Below, in pieces: positions 1 to 10,561 of a DNA stretch of 64,000 nt. The position numbers and the translations under genes were made by a program. This DNA is from Tetragonia tetragonoides (taxonomy: Eukaryota > Streptophyta > Magnoliopsida > Caryophyllales > Aizoaceae). The stretch's first letter is position 1. Every line of letters begins with the position of its first letter. The notes below the pieces were generated by a model that searched no databases, was not told the origin of the DNA, and saw only the letters and a program-made list of their open reading frames with translations. The stretch is from the NCBI GenBank assembly GCA_038025085.1, contig CM076146.1, positions 16,280,001-16,344,000 on the forward strand, in the 5' to 3' direction.

Positions 1-96
1 CACCTTCTGAGATCCATGATGTTGTTATCGACTTTTCGAAATCCAAAACTAATGTTGCCATTCTTGCTAATAATGCAGCCTATCCTTTTCCCTCAG
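1..96 (+). CDS. LPR1: LPR1/LPR2-type multicopper oxidase, antepenultimate coding exon (5' end outside window)
   Basis: This is the 3' part of an exon whose start lies upstream of the window. Read from base 3 it gives a stretch containing VVIDFS and AYPFPSG, which resembles the cupredoxin-domain region of LPR1-type multicopper oxidases. The exon ends at base 96 in the first base of a glycine codon, and a good donor (GTACGT) follows. The codon is completed at 5568, so this is a phase 1 intron. Known for the family: LPR1 and LPR2 of Arabidopsis are ferroxidases that control root growth under low phosphate with iron. That role is carried over here only by similarity. Confidence 0.8.
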
Positions 97-513
97 GTAC
101 GTTATGATTGCTTTCCTTATCTCAATTATTGAGTATGCAATGGATAAATCTCGAGTATAAAAAAACGTAATGGGAATTGATACTTAACCCCACCACCAAC
201 TTTACTATTCCTTTCAGGAAGTTTGACTATATTTGTAGCGCAATTTGGTTAAAACCACCTAACATGTTTCAAAATTTGTCCAGTACCCCCTGAAACGTTA
301 CTATTTGGCGAGTACCACCTTAAATGTTTATTTCGCCCTGGAAGTCACACCTTAATTAATTTTCTGACCATTTTACCCCCCACGTCGGCCACGTGTGAGT
401 CACGTGACTTTTAAGTAAACTAAATAATTAAATAAATAAAAAAATAAAAAATAAAAAATAAAAAATAAAAAATATAAATATAAATAACTAAACCTAAACT
501 AAAACTAAAACTA

Positions 514-748
514 AAACCACATCTCTCTCTCTCTCAAGCTCCATCTCCATCTCTCTCTCTCAAGCTCCATCGACCATCTCTCTCTCCATCTCCATCTCCA
601 TCTCCATCTCTCTCTCTCTCAAGCTCCACCATCATCTCTCTCTCTCTCTCTCTCTCTCTCAAGCTCGACCATCTCTCTCTCTCTCAAGCTCGACCATCAT
701 CTCCATCTCTCTCTCTCTCAACGCTCTCTCTCTCTCTCAAGCTCTGAA
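514..748. repeat. CT-rich degenerate simple repeat
   Basis: CTCTCT runs alternate with short AAGCTC and CATCTC units inside the Mutator-like element. The opposite end of the same element carries GAGAGA runs, so the two arms can pair with each other. Confidence 0.8.
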
Positions 749-1296
749 GATCGTCATTAATGGCGACAAGAACTCAGCGAAGCCATGGCCGCGATGAAGT
801 TAAAGGTTGTCGACCACCATTTTTGTCCGGCAACCACATCTCAAGCCACCGATTTGTGGTTTCCGGCCATGAACCATGGTCGGCGACATTTCTGATTAAT
901 CTCGAGCGAGCTTCAATGGCCATGCATGAGCTTTAGAAGCTCCGATCTTCCGATTCCAAGCTAAGCTTCTTCTTCTATCTTTTTAATTTTTTCCCTTTTT
1001 GTCTTAATTTTCGGTTTTGTTTCGGTTTTGTTTCAGAATTTCTCGTTTTTGTCTTAATTTTCGGTTTGATTGTTTCAGAATTTAATGGATTGTTGTTGTT
1101 GTTCTGTTTCGCCACGAAAACAGGGGAAGAGAGAGAGAGAGAGAGAGCGAGAGACTGTTGTTGTTGTTATTGTTGTTGTTGTTGTTGTTGTTCAACGGGG
1201 ATTTAATGGACTGTTGTTGTGTTCTGTTTCGCCACGAAAACAGGGGAAGAGAGAGAGAGAGAGAGTGTGTGTGTTCTGTTTCGCCACGAAAACAGG

Positions 1297-1413
<117 letters not shown>

Positions 1414-2517
1414 ACCAGAGAGAGAGAGAGATGGAGTGAGCGAGAGAGAGATGATCGATTAGTGTAGAGGAAGAAGATGGAGTGAGCGAGAGAGAGAAAG
1501 AGAGAAAGAGAGTGAATTAAATAAAAAATAATTCTTCATTTAAACAAAGCACAAATAGTAAAATAAAATAAAAATAAAAATAAAAAATTTCATGTAAGTT
1601 GTCACGTGAGAGTCACGTGGGGGGTAAAATGGTCAAAAAAAAATTGGATTTGCCCGGAAAATCAATTAAGGTGTGACTTCCAGGGCGGAATAAACATTTA
1701 AGGTGGTACTCGCCAAATAGTAACATTTCAGGGGGTACTGGACAAATTTTAAAACATGTTAGGTGGTTTTAACCAAATTGCGCATATTTGTATGGAAATT
1801 ACTAAATGGTTGATTCTTCAATCACAGTACACTATGATTATGTCCCTGTCCTTTTAGCTAGTGGTGGTTTCTTTTTCAGTTTTCTTTGTTTGGGGGACTA
1901 TAATTAGATAAGTATTGCCTTCTTGGTAGGAAAGAGGTTATCTGAAATCATTATTGAACTTGATTTCCATCAATGGTCTTTCTGGGGCATTGTCTTTGTA
2001 CTGGTCTTGACTTGTCGGGATAAGATTTTTATACCCATTATAGCTCCCTCAAAAACATCATTGTAGATGTTGTTGAATGAGACATTGTTTGTACCATTCG
2101 GGTGCGTTTGATAGAGCTGAACTTACCAGAACTGAACTGAATTATTCAACATCACTAAACTGGACACTACTGAACTGAACTGAACACAACTGAACTGAAT
2201 TGAACACAACTTTTTTTTTGGAAATTAGAGTGCATAAATTAATATTAGGTTAAGTTAGTTACAAAGTTACTCCTATGGGAGTTGAATTGAGTATAGTTAC
2301 AGCCCATGGCATCATTAAGCAGTAAGTTAATGTAGTAGGGGGGTGGGTTATACAAAAGTTCATCCCAGTTGAGAGGTGCATCCCTTGTCCGAGCATCTTT
2401 TACCAAGCTATCCGCTACACCATTCCTTCTCTATGCCCAAAAGTGATCGTCGCTCCCTGAAAACCTTGAAGGAGAAGCCTGCATGCCATAAATATAGGGG
2501 TTAAGTGATCTTCACTA

Positions 2518-2808
2518 TTAAGAGTCCCATTCAACTCCTCTACTACAGATTCGCAGTCCGAGGAGAAGATGGTGTTGGTCCAAGCTGAAGTGGTTGCAAA
2601 TTGTAGTGCTCATGAGTTCTGCTTCTCGCACATCGTAGGCCTGGGTTTTATAGAGTCCTCCCACAATCCAGTTTCCTGCTGCATTCCTGTAAACAAAGGC
2701 TAACCCTGCAATTTTGTTGACTGGGTCGAAGGAAGCATCACAATTACATTTGGTGAAAGTAGAGGGGGGTGGGATCCAGTTGACAGTTTGGGGAGGATTT
2801 GAGAGCAA
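2518..2808 (-). pseudogene. LINE RNase H domain remnant
   Basis: The minus-strand translation contains NCDASFD, AGLAFVYRN and EAELMS, which match the plant LINE RNase H (RVT_3) pattern. The catalytic Asp of NCDASFD and the Glu of the AEL motif are visible. The frame is lost after about residue 70, where a frameshift replaces the expected C-terminal half. No intact protein can be made. Confidence 0.75.
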
Positions 2809-3164
2809 GGTTTTAGTGGTTTTCCCCTAGAAAGACCAAGCCTCAAAAGCTTGGAAAGTAACATTCTTGAGCCAAGGGTTAATGGGAATGGATTTCTCTT
2901 CAAAGATGGCAAGGTTCCTCCGTTTTCAGAGGTTCCAGATCACAACCCCAAAAAGGGAGCCCCAAGGGATATCACGGGAGGTTTTCCTAACATCAAGCAG
3001 ATTTAATTTGAGCCAAGAAGAAAGGGGTGTAATAAAAAAGGTGTCAGGGACATTTAGCAACCTCCAGACTTCCCGAGCTCTCTCACAGTCTCTTAGAACA
3101 TGGATTGAGTTTTCAACACCTTGCTAGCAAATAACACAGTCACCCCCTCAATAATATTTCTTTT

Positions 3165-3449
3165 TTAGAGAGTATCATTTTGGGGTAACCTGTCAATATA
3201 AGCAAGCCAAACAAAATCAAGTATTTTTGGAGAGAAATTCATTTTCCAAATCCATTTAAAACTCTCATCATTGATCAAATTAAAAATGGAACCATGTTTT
3301 GCCATCAAGTAGGCAGGCGTGAGGGAGAACTTGGAATTGCTAGCAAAGTCGGAGAGAGGAATGTCATGCTCCTCCGGCCTGGTGACATATTGAGAATTTG
3401 ATTCACAACATGCTGTGGCAGGCAGAAGGAGAGGCCACTCAAGTCCCAA
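3165..3449 (-). pseudogene. LINE zf-RVT (RT zinc-binding) remnant
   Basis: The minus-strand ORF contains FSLTPAYLMAKHG and WKMNFSPKILDFVWLAYIDR. This is the usual region between the reverse transcriptase and RNase H in plant L1 elements (W-K-x-x-x-P-K-x-x-x-F-x-W). It is separated from the RT fragment by a frame break near 3450-3468. It has no cellular function of its own. Confidence 0.7.
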
Positions 3450-3467
3450 CTATTCCCAGTAACACAG

Positions 3468-3961
3468 TCAAACAATTAGATTAAGGTCATGATAACTAAG
3501 AGGCCCCTCTATAAGATCTCTCAGGGGAGAGTTCCCCACCCAGTGGTCTCTCCAAAAGAGAATATCCTCTTCGTTTTCCAACTTCCAGGTAATGCTACGG
3601 AGTAAAAGATCCCACCCTTTTGCAAGGTCTTGCCAGAAGTGTGAGCCCCTTTTGAAGGGCGTAGGGATAGCCCTTTTACAGTATTTTTGTTTAAGCACTT
3701 GTGCATGCAGGGACTCTTTCTTATTATGGACCAGCCAACACTGTCTGGCCATGTGAGCACGATTCATCAGGATGTTATCCTTAATCTCAAGGTCACCCTG
3801 GTCTTTGCACTGGGTGACTCTGTCCCAAGAAACAAGCTGAAGCTTCCTATGGTCCTCCACATCACCCCACAAGAAATTTCTAGCACAGGCATTTAATTCC
3901 TTCAAGGTGGAAACAGGAAGGTGAATACATTGCATGGTATAACTAGGGACGGTGTTTGAAG

Positions 3962-4004
<43 letters not shown>

Positions 4005-4204
4005 TGGGACAATGTTTAAAGCAGAGTTTATAAGACACACTCTCCCAGCTCTAGAAAGACATTTTGTCTTCCAAACGCTAAGCTTCCCTTTCACTTTGTT
4101 AACTAACCCAGAAAAATCCCTTTTAGTAGGTTTTTTAACAGTGAGGGGAAAGCCAAGATACACAACAAGATCGTCAGTAGCTTCCATGCCAAGAACAAGC
4201 TCAA
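3468..4204 (-). pseudogene. LINE reverse transcriptase C-terminal part
   Basis: The minus-strand reading has the post-catalytic RT region: YLGFPL, WKTKCLSRAGRVCLINS, then NFLWGD and SHFWQDL. This order is typical of non-LTR retrotransposons of plants. The catalytic YADD box would lie upstream and is absent. A poly(A) run at 3965-4002 adds a phenylalanine tract in the middle without breaking the frame. The extra codons at the far end of the ORF, beyond 4204, belong to the adjacent Stowaway. Confidence 0.8.
3965..4002 (+). repeat. Poly(A) insertion flanked by an imperfect 21-base duplication
   Basis: Thirty-eight consecutive A lie inside the RT fragment. The 21 bases before it (3941-3961) and those at its end (4001-4021) are near copies with four mismatches (AACTAGGGACGG versus AACTTGGGACAA at the start). 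Confidence 0.85.
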
Positions 4205-4206
4205 TA

Positions 4207-4461
4207 TTCCCTCCGTCCCTCTTATATCTTCTCATTTGACTTTTTGAGTCAAACATTACAAATTTTGACCATTGATTTGTGAAAAATATATAAAGAATTA
4301 TAAGATCAAAATACCTTTCTTAGATTCGTTTTAGATTATATTTTCACAATATCAATTTTTTAATATTATTATATTTGAATAATTAAAGTTATTGATGGTC
4401 AAAGTATCATCTTGGAGACTGTGCAGAGTCAAATGAGAAGATATAAGAGGGACGAAGGGAA
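4207..4461. mobile_element. Stowaway MITE
   Basis: It begins TTCCCTCCGTCCCTC and ends as the inverted copy, with TA on both sides (4205-4206 and 4462-4463). Its length of about 255 bases is typical of Stowaway (Tc1/mariner) MITEs. It sits exactly at the junction between the truncated LINE end and the rest of MITE copy A. Confidence 0.9.
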
Positions 4462-4689
4462 TATGTGAGACAAAAAGTATGTTTCTGAACTCAGCACCAC
4501 TGAACTGAAGTGAACCTCATTTAACTGAATTTGAAATCACTGAATTGACACCTAAACTGAACTGACCGTGTAAGCTCTAACAAACGCACCCTTAGAGTGG
4601 GTTGCTTTTCACAAATCAGAAGTAAACTTAACTGAATAAAAATATGAGAGAGAAAAAGTAGATCACTTAATTGAATTGAATTAAACCAA

Positions 4690-4910
4690 GGGTGCGTTTG
4701 TTAAAAGCTGAACTGACAAGAACTGAACTGAATTCAACATCGTCACTGAATTAGACACCACTGAACTGAATTGAACACAACTTGATATTTGAGACAAAAA
4801 ATATGTTTCTAAACTCGGTACCACCGAACTATACTGAACATCATTTAACTGAATTTGAAATCAATGAATTGACACCTGAACTAAACGTGTAAGTTCTAAA
4901 GAACGCACCC
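4690..4910 (+). mobile_element. Harbinger-like MITE, copy B
   Basis: It is 221 bases with terminal inverted repeats: GGGTGCGTTT at the left and AACGCACCC at the right. Inside are CTGAACTGAA motifs and a block with GAGACAAAAAATATGTTTCT shared with copies A and C. Confidence 0.85.
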
Positions 4911-4953
4911 TTTGAACTCCCCTTAACTTAACTATAACTGAACCAAATACTGA

Positions 4954-5186
4954 GGGTGCGTTCTTTAGAGCTTATACGGTCAGGTCAGTTCAGTTCAAGT
5001 GTCAATTTAGTGATATCAAGTTCAGTTAAGTGATGTTCAGTTCAGTGGTATTGAGTTTAGAACATACTTCTTTTGTCTCACATATCCAGTTGTGTTCAAT
5101 TCAATTCAGTGGTATCCAGTTCAATTCATTGATTTTCAGTTCAGTAATGTTGAATTCAGTTCAGTTCAGTTCTAAAAAACGCACCC
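4954..5186 (-). mobile_element. Harbinger-like MITE, copy C (inverted relative to B)
   Basis: It starts GGGTGCGTTCTTTAGAGC and ends AACGCACCC, flanked by TGA on both sides (4951-4953, 5187-5189). A 3-base TSD fits PIF/Harbinger. Its interior is the reverse complement of copies A and B. Confidence 0.85.
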
Positions 5187-5567
5187 TGAGTATGTGAAAA
5201 AGAATGCACCCTTAGATTAGTCCAGAAAGTGATCAACTGATTCAATAAATTTGACAAGAATAAGGTTGAATATCCGACAAATGGGTATACTTCTCCCTTT
5301 CGAAGTTAAAACTAGTTCAAATTACACCATAGTTTTGGCTTTAATCTTAACTTTTAAAGGCTAAGAGCTCAATGACAATTACTAGTCCATAAATAAGCTA
5401 TTGCAAAATCTGTCATATAAGATACAATGAGAACTTAGGCTTTATAGAAGCTACACCGATGTCTATATATGATCTTAAGTATTGTGCCATGTCTATTACT
5501 TGTAGAAAAGATATTTCTGTGTTAGTTACATTTAATTTCTTATTAATTTTGAATATTTTTTAAACAG

Positions 5568-6148
5568 GTGACCCAGTCAATGATGCAAACAGCAAAGTAA
5601 TGAAATTCATCATAAAGCCAAAAAAAGTCCATGACCCAACCCACATCCCAAAAAACCTAATAAAATACCCATCACCCAATTTAACCACAATTTCACACAA
5701 ACGTTACATAGCAATGTACGAGTACACAAGTGCAATAGATGAACCAACACATCTCTACATTAACGGCTTATCTTTTGACGATCCAGTAACGGAGAAACCC
5801 AAAGTGGGGTCCACTGAAGTATGGTATGCGATTAATCTAACGGATGATAATCATCCACTTCACATCCATTTGGGTTTGTTTGTTGTGTTGGAGCAATCTA
5901 AGCTGTTGGATTTGGATGACTTTAAGGATTGTATGGTCAAGTTTAACGATGCTGTTAAATGTAACGTGACTTTTCATGCACGTGGCAAGAAGTTATTGGT
6001 TCCTAATCATGAAAGAGGGTGGAAAAATGTGTTCAAAATGCAGCCTGGTTATTTGACTAAGATTTATGTGAGGTTCTCTTATATCCACGATGATGTTCCT
6101 TATCCTTTTGATGTCACGGCTGAACCTGGTTATGTCTACCATTGCCAT
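5568..6148 (+). CDS. LPR1: LPR1/LPR2-type multicopper oxidase, penultimate coding exon
   Basis: The acceptor AAACAG precedes base 5568, and the first two bases finish the glycine codon begun at base 96. The exon encodes about 193 residues, with VNDANSKVMKFII, PTHLYINGL and EVWYAINLTDDNHPLHIH. HPLHIH supplies a type 1 copper histidine and the HxH pair of the trinuclear centre. The exon ends at YVYHCH, where the Cys and flanking His of the second copper cluster sit, followed by donor GTACGT. Reading on past 6148 only enters the intron. The protein is probably secretory or ER-targeted as in Arabidopsis, but the N-terminus is outside the window. Identification rests on these motifs and the order of the three exons. 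Confidence 0.93.
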
Positions 6149-6214
6149 GTACGTACTTCTATCTCTTCTCCTTTGTTTTATAGAGTACATAACTATATTG
6201 CGTGTTTTATTTTC

Positions 6215-6420
6215 CACTGAACTGAAGTCGACTGAAGTGAAATGAATTCAACTTAACTATATAGTAATATATGAGAGGGAAAAAATTAGATAAATGAACT
6301 AAATAAACTGAATTTCATTGAAAAATAAACTAAATTGAACTGAACTGAATCAATTACTGAGTAATGCTCTATTCTCATCAACTTAATTTTAGTTGAGTTC
6401 AATTCAGTTCATGTGTAACT
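6215..6420. repeat. Decayed CTGAACTGAA-rich MITE remnant
   Basis: The stretch is rich in ACTGAACTGAA and its complement and resembles the GGGTGCG MITE family at 4690-5186, but clear terminal repeats are missing. From 6420 to 6945 I see only AT-rich sequence. Confidence 0.5.
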
Positions 6421-7198
6421 TATCACTCAGATAGTTTTAATTCCAAAAAAATTCAAGATGATACTTATGTCACTGGAATTTCAAAGCATACTATCAAATG
6501 AGTACAATAATGTATATGTTTTGACGAGTTTTAAGTAATTTAGTGTCATGTTTAAAAAATCAACTCAGTTAAGTTCATTTCAGATTTTCCTAATTAAAAA
6601 GAATGGAGCATAAGTGGAGAAGAACACACACTAATAGTTCCTTGATGAATACAGTATATAATTTTCTTTCACATGAAGTATAAAAGTGAGTATATAATGC
6701 ATATAAAAATCAAGAAAGAGGGAATGAAATTGATTAACGTTATGCCCATATGTTTCTGCTTCTTTAATGATTAATTTTTGAGTGGTAAAGCAACACTTAA
6801 CTTTGTCTGACAACAAATGTTTAGTGCGGCTAATGCCCATCATTTCCAATTAGTTCAAACTGCGGCACTTTACCTTTTATTGTTGTTGATTAATTATTGA
6901 TTAAAGATTCCCTTACAATAAGCTCACAACTTACCACCAAGAAAACACTACAACAAAATTTGGGTCTAGTGGTAAATTGTCTTGTGACAGTAAATATTGT
7001 CATAATATAGTAAAATGCGCGTGATATAGGTGGAAAAATGAAATCGCCACAGGTTGGTGATATTTTTGTGTTAATTTCTAAAATATGTCATAAGCCCACA
7101 AATTAAAATTGAAACGTGATGACTAGGACTAAAGAGCTTTATAGCAACATTGATTCATTGAGTTTTACCTCACTACCTATATGGTTGTATCTAATAAA

Positions 7199-7624
7199 TA
7201 AGGATGTTTCTAATTGGATATCCGAAATTTCGGATAGTCAATTTTGATGTCCGAATCCGTATCCGAAATATTAGATTTAGATATTTGGATATCCGGTATA
7301 CGAAGAAGTTATTTTTTTTTCTACTTTTGTTGATTTTTATTTGATTTTTTTTTTTCGGATATTTTTTGATATTTCGGATAGTTTTGGATATTTCGGATAT
7401 CCAAAAATTTGTTTGGGACGGAGGGAGTATTCGAAAAATATCAAAAAAATTCCAAAATTTTTGGATACTTCGGATATCCGAATCCGATAGTATTCGAAAA
7501 ATCACTTTTTCGGATATTTTGGATATCCGAAACTTTTGAAGTTAGTGAATCCGTAGCGGAATATTCGGATATCCGTTTTTTCAAGATCGACTGGTCATAT
7601 TTGGATTCTCTTGGATAGCCCTAC
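7199..7624. mobile_element. hAT-like MITE with GGATATCCGAA repeats
   Basis: It is bounded by TAATAAAT (7191-7198) and TAATAAGT (7625-7632), an 8-base duplication with one mismatch. It is absent from CACTA copy 2, which gives an empty-site comparison. The inside repeats ATATCCGAA and its complement many times. The terminal inverted repeats are weak. Confidence 0.65.
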
Positions 7625-8019
7625 TAATAAGTATCAGGAAACCAAATTAAAAAAAAAAACAAACCAAACATCTAAATTTCTTAGCAATGATTTCTTCAAA
7701 CAATAAAGAGCAAATGTGTTTTTATCTATTTGGTCGGATTAAGTGAAATCCCAAACATCTCTTACGAAAGTCAATTTACATAATAATAACTTCAGGTCTT
7801 GAAGGATTTGTCATTCACAGAATATCACCGAACTTTGAAGTGTCCCACATTGACAAATAATAAGCAATTTGCTTCCAACTTCATCTAAAAGTGGAATATG
7901 GGAGTCAACATGTGACAATAAGGTTGTAGTTAATGGCTTAATTGAGACTAGCTTCTATTAGGTTACAAAAGACTACTTAGGCCTTATCAAAACATTGATT
8001 TTCTTTTTCTATAGTCATA

Positions 8020-8267
8020 CTCCCTCCGTCTCAGAAATACCTAAACATTTATCTTTTTACGGTTTACAAGACATCACTTTGATAAAAAAAAAAATAAATC
8101 TAATTATATGAATATAAAAACTAATATGATTTTGAAAGTACTTTTAAATAATAAATCTAACAAAAGTATTTATTGTAATTCTTTATATATTTTAGTAAAT
8201 AATGATCAAAGTTTGTTAATTTTGATCTTTAAAAACAAACGTTTAGGTATTTATGAGACAGAGGAAG
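8020..8267. mobile_element. Stowaway MITE
   Basis: It starts CTCCCTCCGTCTCAG, has the inverted copy at the right end and TA on both sides. It is missing at the matching place of CACTA copy 2, so it inserted later. Confidence 0.88.
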
Positions 8268-8311
8268 TAGCATTTAGCATTTTAATTTGTCACTATAAAA
8301 TTTGTGGTTAA

Positions 8312-8537
8312 GGGCTTGTTCTCCTCAATTTCCCCTTGAAGTATTCAGTAAAATTCAGTTCAGTTCAGTAAAAAGAAGTTCAGTCCAGAAAAATTCAGTA
8401 GAGGTCAGTAAACCAATGAACAAATTTACTCTTTGTAATTGTAGATTCAGTAAAAATAAGTTCAGTTCAGTAAATTTCAGTTCAGTTCAGTATTGTGCAG
8501 ATAAGTTCAGTAAAAAGAAGGTGAAGAGAACAGGCCC
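8312..8537. mobile_element. Tourist/Harbinger-like MITE
   Basis: Its ends are GGGCTTGTTCTC and GAGAACAGGCCC, flanked by TAA at 8309-8311 and 8538-8540. The interior repeats CAGTTCAGTAAA motifs. CACTA copy 2 lacks it. Confidence 0.88.
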
Positions 8538-8801
8538 TAAGTCAAAATTTGCCAGTGACAATAATATTTTACCACAAAAGAGCAAATGTAGAGTGACAAA
8601 TATAAAAATTGCCACAATAACCTATTGTGTGCACTTCTTGTGGCAACTTTTTATTTTTCCACAAAATGATTTTGTGGAAAAAAAAATTTGCCAGTAATAA
8701 TCCTATTTTCCTTGTAGTGATGATTTCAAATTAGTAGCATTTATATCATAGGGTCATACATATCAATAATACAATCAAGCGTGGGATTATCTCATTAGTT
8801 T

Positions 8802-8803
<2 letters not shown>

Positions 8804-8849
<46 letters not shown>
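8804..8849. repeat. (TA)n microsatellite
   Basis: An uninterrupted TA array borders the unit at 8850-9722. Confidence 0.97.
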
Positions 8850-8853
<4 letters not shown>

Positions 8854-9722
8854 AGGGTCAGGTACGAACCCCTCTTATCTTACAAACCATACATAAAATT
8901 ACTAATTTATTAAAACCAAAGCGCAACTTCATTGATATAAACTTACAAATTCATTATTTTGTAACCATAGATTCATCATTTTTTTTTTTTGGCAAATTCA
9001 TTGAACTGCTATTTCAAATTCATTACACCGTAGCTGTAAATTCATTACTCCATAACTGCAAATTCATTGTAACAAACATGTAGCTTCATTAATTTTTTAT
9101 GAATTTACGATTTAATTATATGATATTCAAATTAACAACGCCCTCTCTCTCCTCCCCTTCCCTCCCCCAACCACCGCAGTCAACGTCGCCGCCATGGAAT
9201 ATTATGTTGGCCGGCGAGTTGAGATCTGAATCGAGGAGAGAGAAAATTACGACAAGAAAGAGAGAGGCCAGAGAGAGAGAAAACCTCCATAGGAGAGAGA
9301 AATCGCGCGGTTGAGGAGAGAGAAACCACAGTTGAGGAGAGAGAAACCACAGTTGAGGAGAGGAGAGAGAAATAAATGGGTTCGGCGGAGAGGAGAAAGA
9401 AACGGTGAGAAAGGAGAACAAAGCTCTACGGACTGCCGGAAAGAGGAGAAAGAGACTCCTCGCCGGAGAGGTGAGGCCGTGAGGGGAGAGAGAAAAGGTG
9501 AGGAGAGAGAAAGTTATCTAATGAAAATGTCCATTGATATGCTGATGATGATTAATTGATTATGAGGCGCGAAAAGACCAGCATACCCCTTACTTTTCAC
9601 TTAATTCCCAGCGTGACCCTTTTATTCACAAAGCAAATTTGGGGCATTGATATTGTTATCTGATGGTCAGAATTAGTTTGTACGGTTTGTATTTTAACGG
9701 GGATTTGTATAGAAGTCTTCAC
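8850..9722. mobile_element. TA-microsatellite-bounded repeat unit 1
   Basis: It lies between TA arrays at 8804-8849 and 9723-9736. The ends show weak inverted similarity: CAAACCATAC near 8883 and GTACGGTTTG near 9678. The middle (9125-9520) is GA/CT-rich, with a repeated AGGAGAGAGAAACCACAGTTG block, and gives only spurious frames. It resembles elements described as inserting into TA microsatellites, such as rice Micron. That comparison is inference. Confidence 0.45.
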
Positions 9723-9736
9723 ATATATATATATAT

Positions 9737-10380
9737 TTCAGTTCACATGCGAACTACCCCTAATCTACGAACTGATGATCTTGGGCCCTTCATTTTTGAA
9801 ATAAACGGCTAAGATCGCAGATCGCACCTCCCACCGTGTCCCCGTCCAAGTATCTATAATGGCCTTTCTCTCTCCTCCCTCACCCTCTCTCCTCACCTCA
9901 CCCCCTCTCTCCGATCTGTACAGGCTCCACCACTTCTCGCCGGAATTAGCTCGGCCACCGTCGCACATTTTCTCTGTCCTATCCTGCTTTCTCCTCCATC
10001 ACTGTATTTAAGACAGACGGCGATCGCCGGAATTTGCGGCTTGCCGATTCACCGCTGGCCTGTCAAACATTATCAGAGGTTATGGGTGGCTTGCGATTGA
10101 GAATGGTGGGACTGAGTTCCATTTGAAGAGAGAGAATGGAGCTGAGGAGAGACAGTGAGGAATTGAACAGGCAAATGCACGTGGTGATGTCTGAATTCTG
10201 ATGTGGGAGTGTCACAATTTTTTTTGTTTTTTTCTTCTGATAAGAGTGTTTAACCAATTAAAAAGAACCAAAATATGTGACGCATCTCAACCCTTGAATT
10301 ATATAATCGGCTCAGATTCTAATTCGCACGGTTCACATCTAACATGTGGTTCACACCAGAACTGAAAACTCTCTCTCTCT
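9737..10380. mobile_element. TA-microsatellite-bounded repeat unit 2
   Basis: It lies between TA arrays at 9723-9736 and 10381-10391. The ends are inverted copies in part: TTTCAGTTCACATGCGAAC at the left against the reverse complement of GTGTTCAC-like blocks and ACTGAAAA at the right. The interior is CT-rich near 9860-9920. No coding signal is seen. Confidence 0.5.
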
Positions 10381-10561
10381 ATATATATATAAGACCTGAT
10401 AATATAGATTATTCTATATTATTCTCATAATTTAAAATAATCCTAAAAAATGTACTATGTCATAGAATATAAGAGTATATTTTAGGACTATTTCAGATTA
10501 TAAAAGTAATATAGAATAATCTACATGTAATCTTAGAAGACCCCTATATATGGTAATATAA

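Larger units (their letters stand above)
2211..4204 (-). mobile_element. 5'-truncated L1-type LINE (RT end, zf-RVT, RNase H)
   Basis: On the minus strand the order is the C-terminal part of the reverse transcriptase, the zinc-binding zf-RVT region and an RNase H domain, ending in a short poly(A) tail seen as nine T at 2211-2219. This is the 3' end of a plant L1-like LINE. The 5' half (endonuclease and RT catalytic core) is missing. The element landed in MITE copy A. Several frame breaks show that it is dead. Confidence 0.85.
2100..4591. mobile_element. Harbinger-like MITE, copy A, split by a LINE and a Stowaway
   Basis: The outer ends form an inverted repeat: GGGTGCGTTTGATAGAGC at 2100 pairs with the end of the element around 4570-4591. 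The MITE sequence itself is only 2100-2210 and 4462-4591. It is rich in CTGAACTGAA motifs and matches the intact copies at 4690-4910 and 4954-5186. The central 2.2 kb is foreign: a LINE fragment plus a Stowaway. I could not see a clean TSD for this copy. Confidence 0.7.
6946..8719 (+). mobile_element. Non-autonomous CACTA element, copy 1 (carries three later insertions)
   Basis: The left end reads CACTACAACAAAATTTGGG and the right end CCTTGTAGTG, the CACTA terminus in inverted form. It aligns along most of its length with the reverse complement of 11725-12745. Relative to that copy it has three extra blocks: 7199-7624, 8020-8267 and 8312-8537. No transposase is visible. The flanking triplets no longer match. 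Confidence 0.8.

Noticed and set aside
5600..6220. Taking the 206-residue frame as a complete gene
   Set aside because: It starts inside the exon and reads past a strong donor at 6149. The motif HCH continues at 15765 instead.
9099..9559. Overlapping frames on both strands rich in Arg/Glu or Ser/Pro
   Set aside because: GA/CT-rich composition inside a repeat unit. No domain or splice context.
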